DNA of 64,000 nucleotides, from assembly GCF_021401085.1 (NCBI RefSeq), contig NZ_JACBFP010000002.1:186001-250000 (forward strand), written 5' to 3'. A program made the translations under genes and the position numbers. The notes beneath the pieces were generated by a model. The model made no database searches. It worked only from the letters and a program-made list of their open reading frames with translations, and was not told where the DNA came from. Positions 63,183 to 64,000 of the stretch are shown piece by piece. How positions within the stretch are numbered: the stretch's first letter is position 1; each line of letters begins with the position of its first letter. Origin of the DNA: Chryseobacterium sp. R2A-55. GTDB lineage: Bacteria > Bacteroidota > Bacteroidia > Flavobacteriales > Weeksellaceae.

Positions 63183-63968
63183 TTACAAATCCCCTGCTTC
63201 TGCCAAAAGTTCCGCAATATCTTTCACCGCTACATTGTCGGTTCGGTTGAAGTGTTTCACTCCATCGGTCATCATGGTCATGCAGAAGGGACATCCGGTG
63301 GCGATGATGTCTGGTTTTTCTTCTAAAGCCTCTTCGGTTCTCTCCACATTGATGTCTTTGTTTCCTTTTTCGGGTTCCTTGAACATCTGAGCTCCGCCTG
63401 CTCCGCAACAAAGTGCGTTGGATTTACAGCGTTTCATTTCCACCAGTTCCGCATCGAGCTTTCTGAGCAGGTCTCTTGGTGCTTCATATTCCCCATTTCC
63501 TCTTCCCAAATAACATGGGTCGTGGAAAGTTATTTTTTTGCCTGTGAAACTTCCACCCTCAATTTTCAGGCGGCCTTCTTCCATTAGTTTTTTTAGGAAT
63601 TGGGTATGGTGCAACACTTCGTAATTTCCACCTAATCCGGGATATTCGTTTGCGATGATATTGAAACAGTGTGGACAAGCGGTTACGATTTTTTTGATTC
63701 CGTAGCCATTCAGGATTTCAATGTTGGTCAATGCCATCATTTGGTAGATGAATTCGTTTCCGGCACGTTTTGCAGGATCTCCGTTGCAGGATTCTTCCTG
63801 ACCCAGCACGGCGAATTCTACTCCTACCTTGTGCAAGATTTTGCATAAAGCTTTGGTGATTTTTTTCGCGCGGTCGTCAAAACTTCCTGCACAGCCCACG
63901 AAAAACAAAACTTCTGGCATTTTTCCTTCGGCAGCAAATTCTGCCATAGTCTTTATTTGGAATTCCAT
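63183..63968 (-). CDS. CCG-domain Fe-S protein (HdrB/GlpC/LutA-like)
   Basis: A 261-residue protein with two cysteine-rich CCG-type domains: FFVGCAGSFDDRAKK, EESCNGDPAKRAGNE and ACPHCFNII in the first; HDPCYLGRGNGEY, ALCCGAGGAQMF and TGCPFCMTMM in the second. These bind an Fe-S cluster and serve as electron-transfer subunits of heterodisulfide-reductase-like, lactate or glycerol-3-phosphate oxidoreductases. The partner ferredoxin-type subunit would be expected upstream, beyond the right edge; only 32 bases remain in the window. Confidence 0.88.
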   Translation of the reverse strand: MEFQIKTMAEFAAEGKMPEVLFFVGCAGSFDDRAKKITKALCKILHKVGVEFAVLGQEESCNGDPAKRAGNEFIYQMMALTNIEILNGYGIKKIVTACPHCFNIIANEYPGLGGNYEVLHHTQFLKKLMEEGRLKIEGGSFTGKKITFHDPCYLGRGNGEYEAPRDLLRKLDAELVEMKRCKSNALCCGAGGAQMFKEPEKGNKDINVERTEEALEEKPDIIATGCPFCMTMMTDGVKHFNRTDNVAVKDIAELLAEAGDL

Positions 63969-64000
63969 TTTTTTAAATATATCAATTTAATCATTTACCA

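Overview
The window is a 64-kb piece of chromosome from a flavobacterium, most likely Weeksellaceae (Chryseobacterium/Kaistella-like); I cannot name the species. The evidence is the recurrent Bacteroidetes -7 promoter box TANNTTTG a short distance before start codons with no Shine-Dalgarno pairing, the gliding lipoprotein GldH next to RicT, a type III glutamine synthetase, a C-terminal type A sorting domain for the type IX secretion system (T9SS), OmpP1/FadL paired with a GDSL lipoprotein, and DUF6252 lipoproteins. No rRNA, tRNA, CRISPR array, insertion sequence or prophage was seen. Most of the window is ordinary core genome.

Layout. 1-8.7 kb: a partial TPR protein, then a minus-strand run of a membrane protein, selO, a secreted protein, PBP1A, gldH and ricT. 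9-15.2 kb (plus): OmpP1/FadL with a GDSL lipoprotein, prs, rplY, a TonB-domain protein, tadA. 15.2-19.7 kb (minus): coaX, an M1 peptidase, and a protein whose C-terminal part carries nucleoside-phosphorylase-like motifs. 19.9-23 kb (plus): glnN and an NlpC/P60 lipoprotein. 23.2-28.9 kb (minus): the shape operon mreB-mreC-mreD-mrdA-rodA. 29.2-33.2 kb (plus): haem genes hemA-hemC-hemD-hemE. 33.3-37.6 kb: GNAT and YdeI-like genes, a META-domain lipoprotein, a SemiSWEET, hflX, a ROK kinase. 37.7-46.3 kb: a repetitive accessory locus directly downstream of secA. 46.3-52.9 kb: a DUF2795 protein, an epimerase, a dead YoeB-type toxin-antitoxin module, DUF2797, DUF445, msrB, yjjG, and an ECF sigma factor followed by a 44-residue ORF. 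53-57.6 kb: metK behind a SAM-II riboswitch, and oxyR divergent from katA. 57.8-64 kb: a histone-H1-like protein, serS, a lipoprotein, a flippase and a glycosyltransferase, a conserved hypothetical, and an Fe-S (CCG-domain) protein.

The most unusual part is 37.6-43.2 kb. Three tandem units, each a DUF6252-type lipoprotein followed by a secreted alpha/beta-hydrolase gene, sit between four copies of one terminator, the first being the terminator of secA. Only the last unit keeps the full 995-residue T9SS hydrolase. In the other two units it is reduced to a 64-codon stub that keeps the signal peptide. The lipoproteins share near-identical 5' ends but have diverged bodies, and the copy next to the intact hydrolase is frameshifted at a G6 tract. 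The pattern resembles a diversifying effector/partner array, but that function is inference.

Regulation visible in sequence: more than twenty exact -7 boxes, nineteen intrinsic terminators, one SAM-II riboswitch, and at least four genes whose -7 box ends only 5-6 nt before the start codon, which suggests leaderless transcripts.
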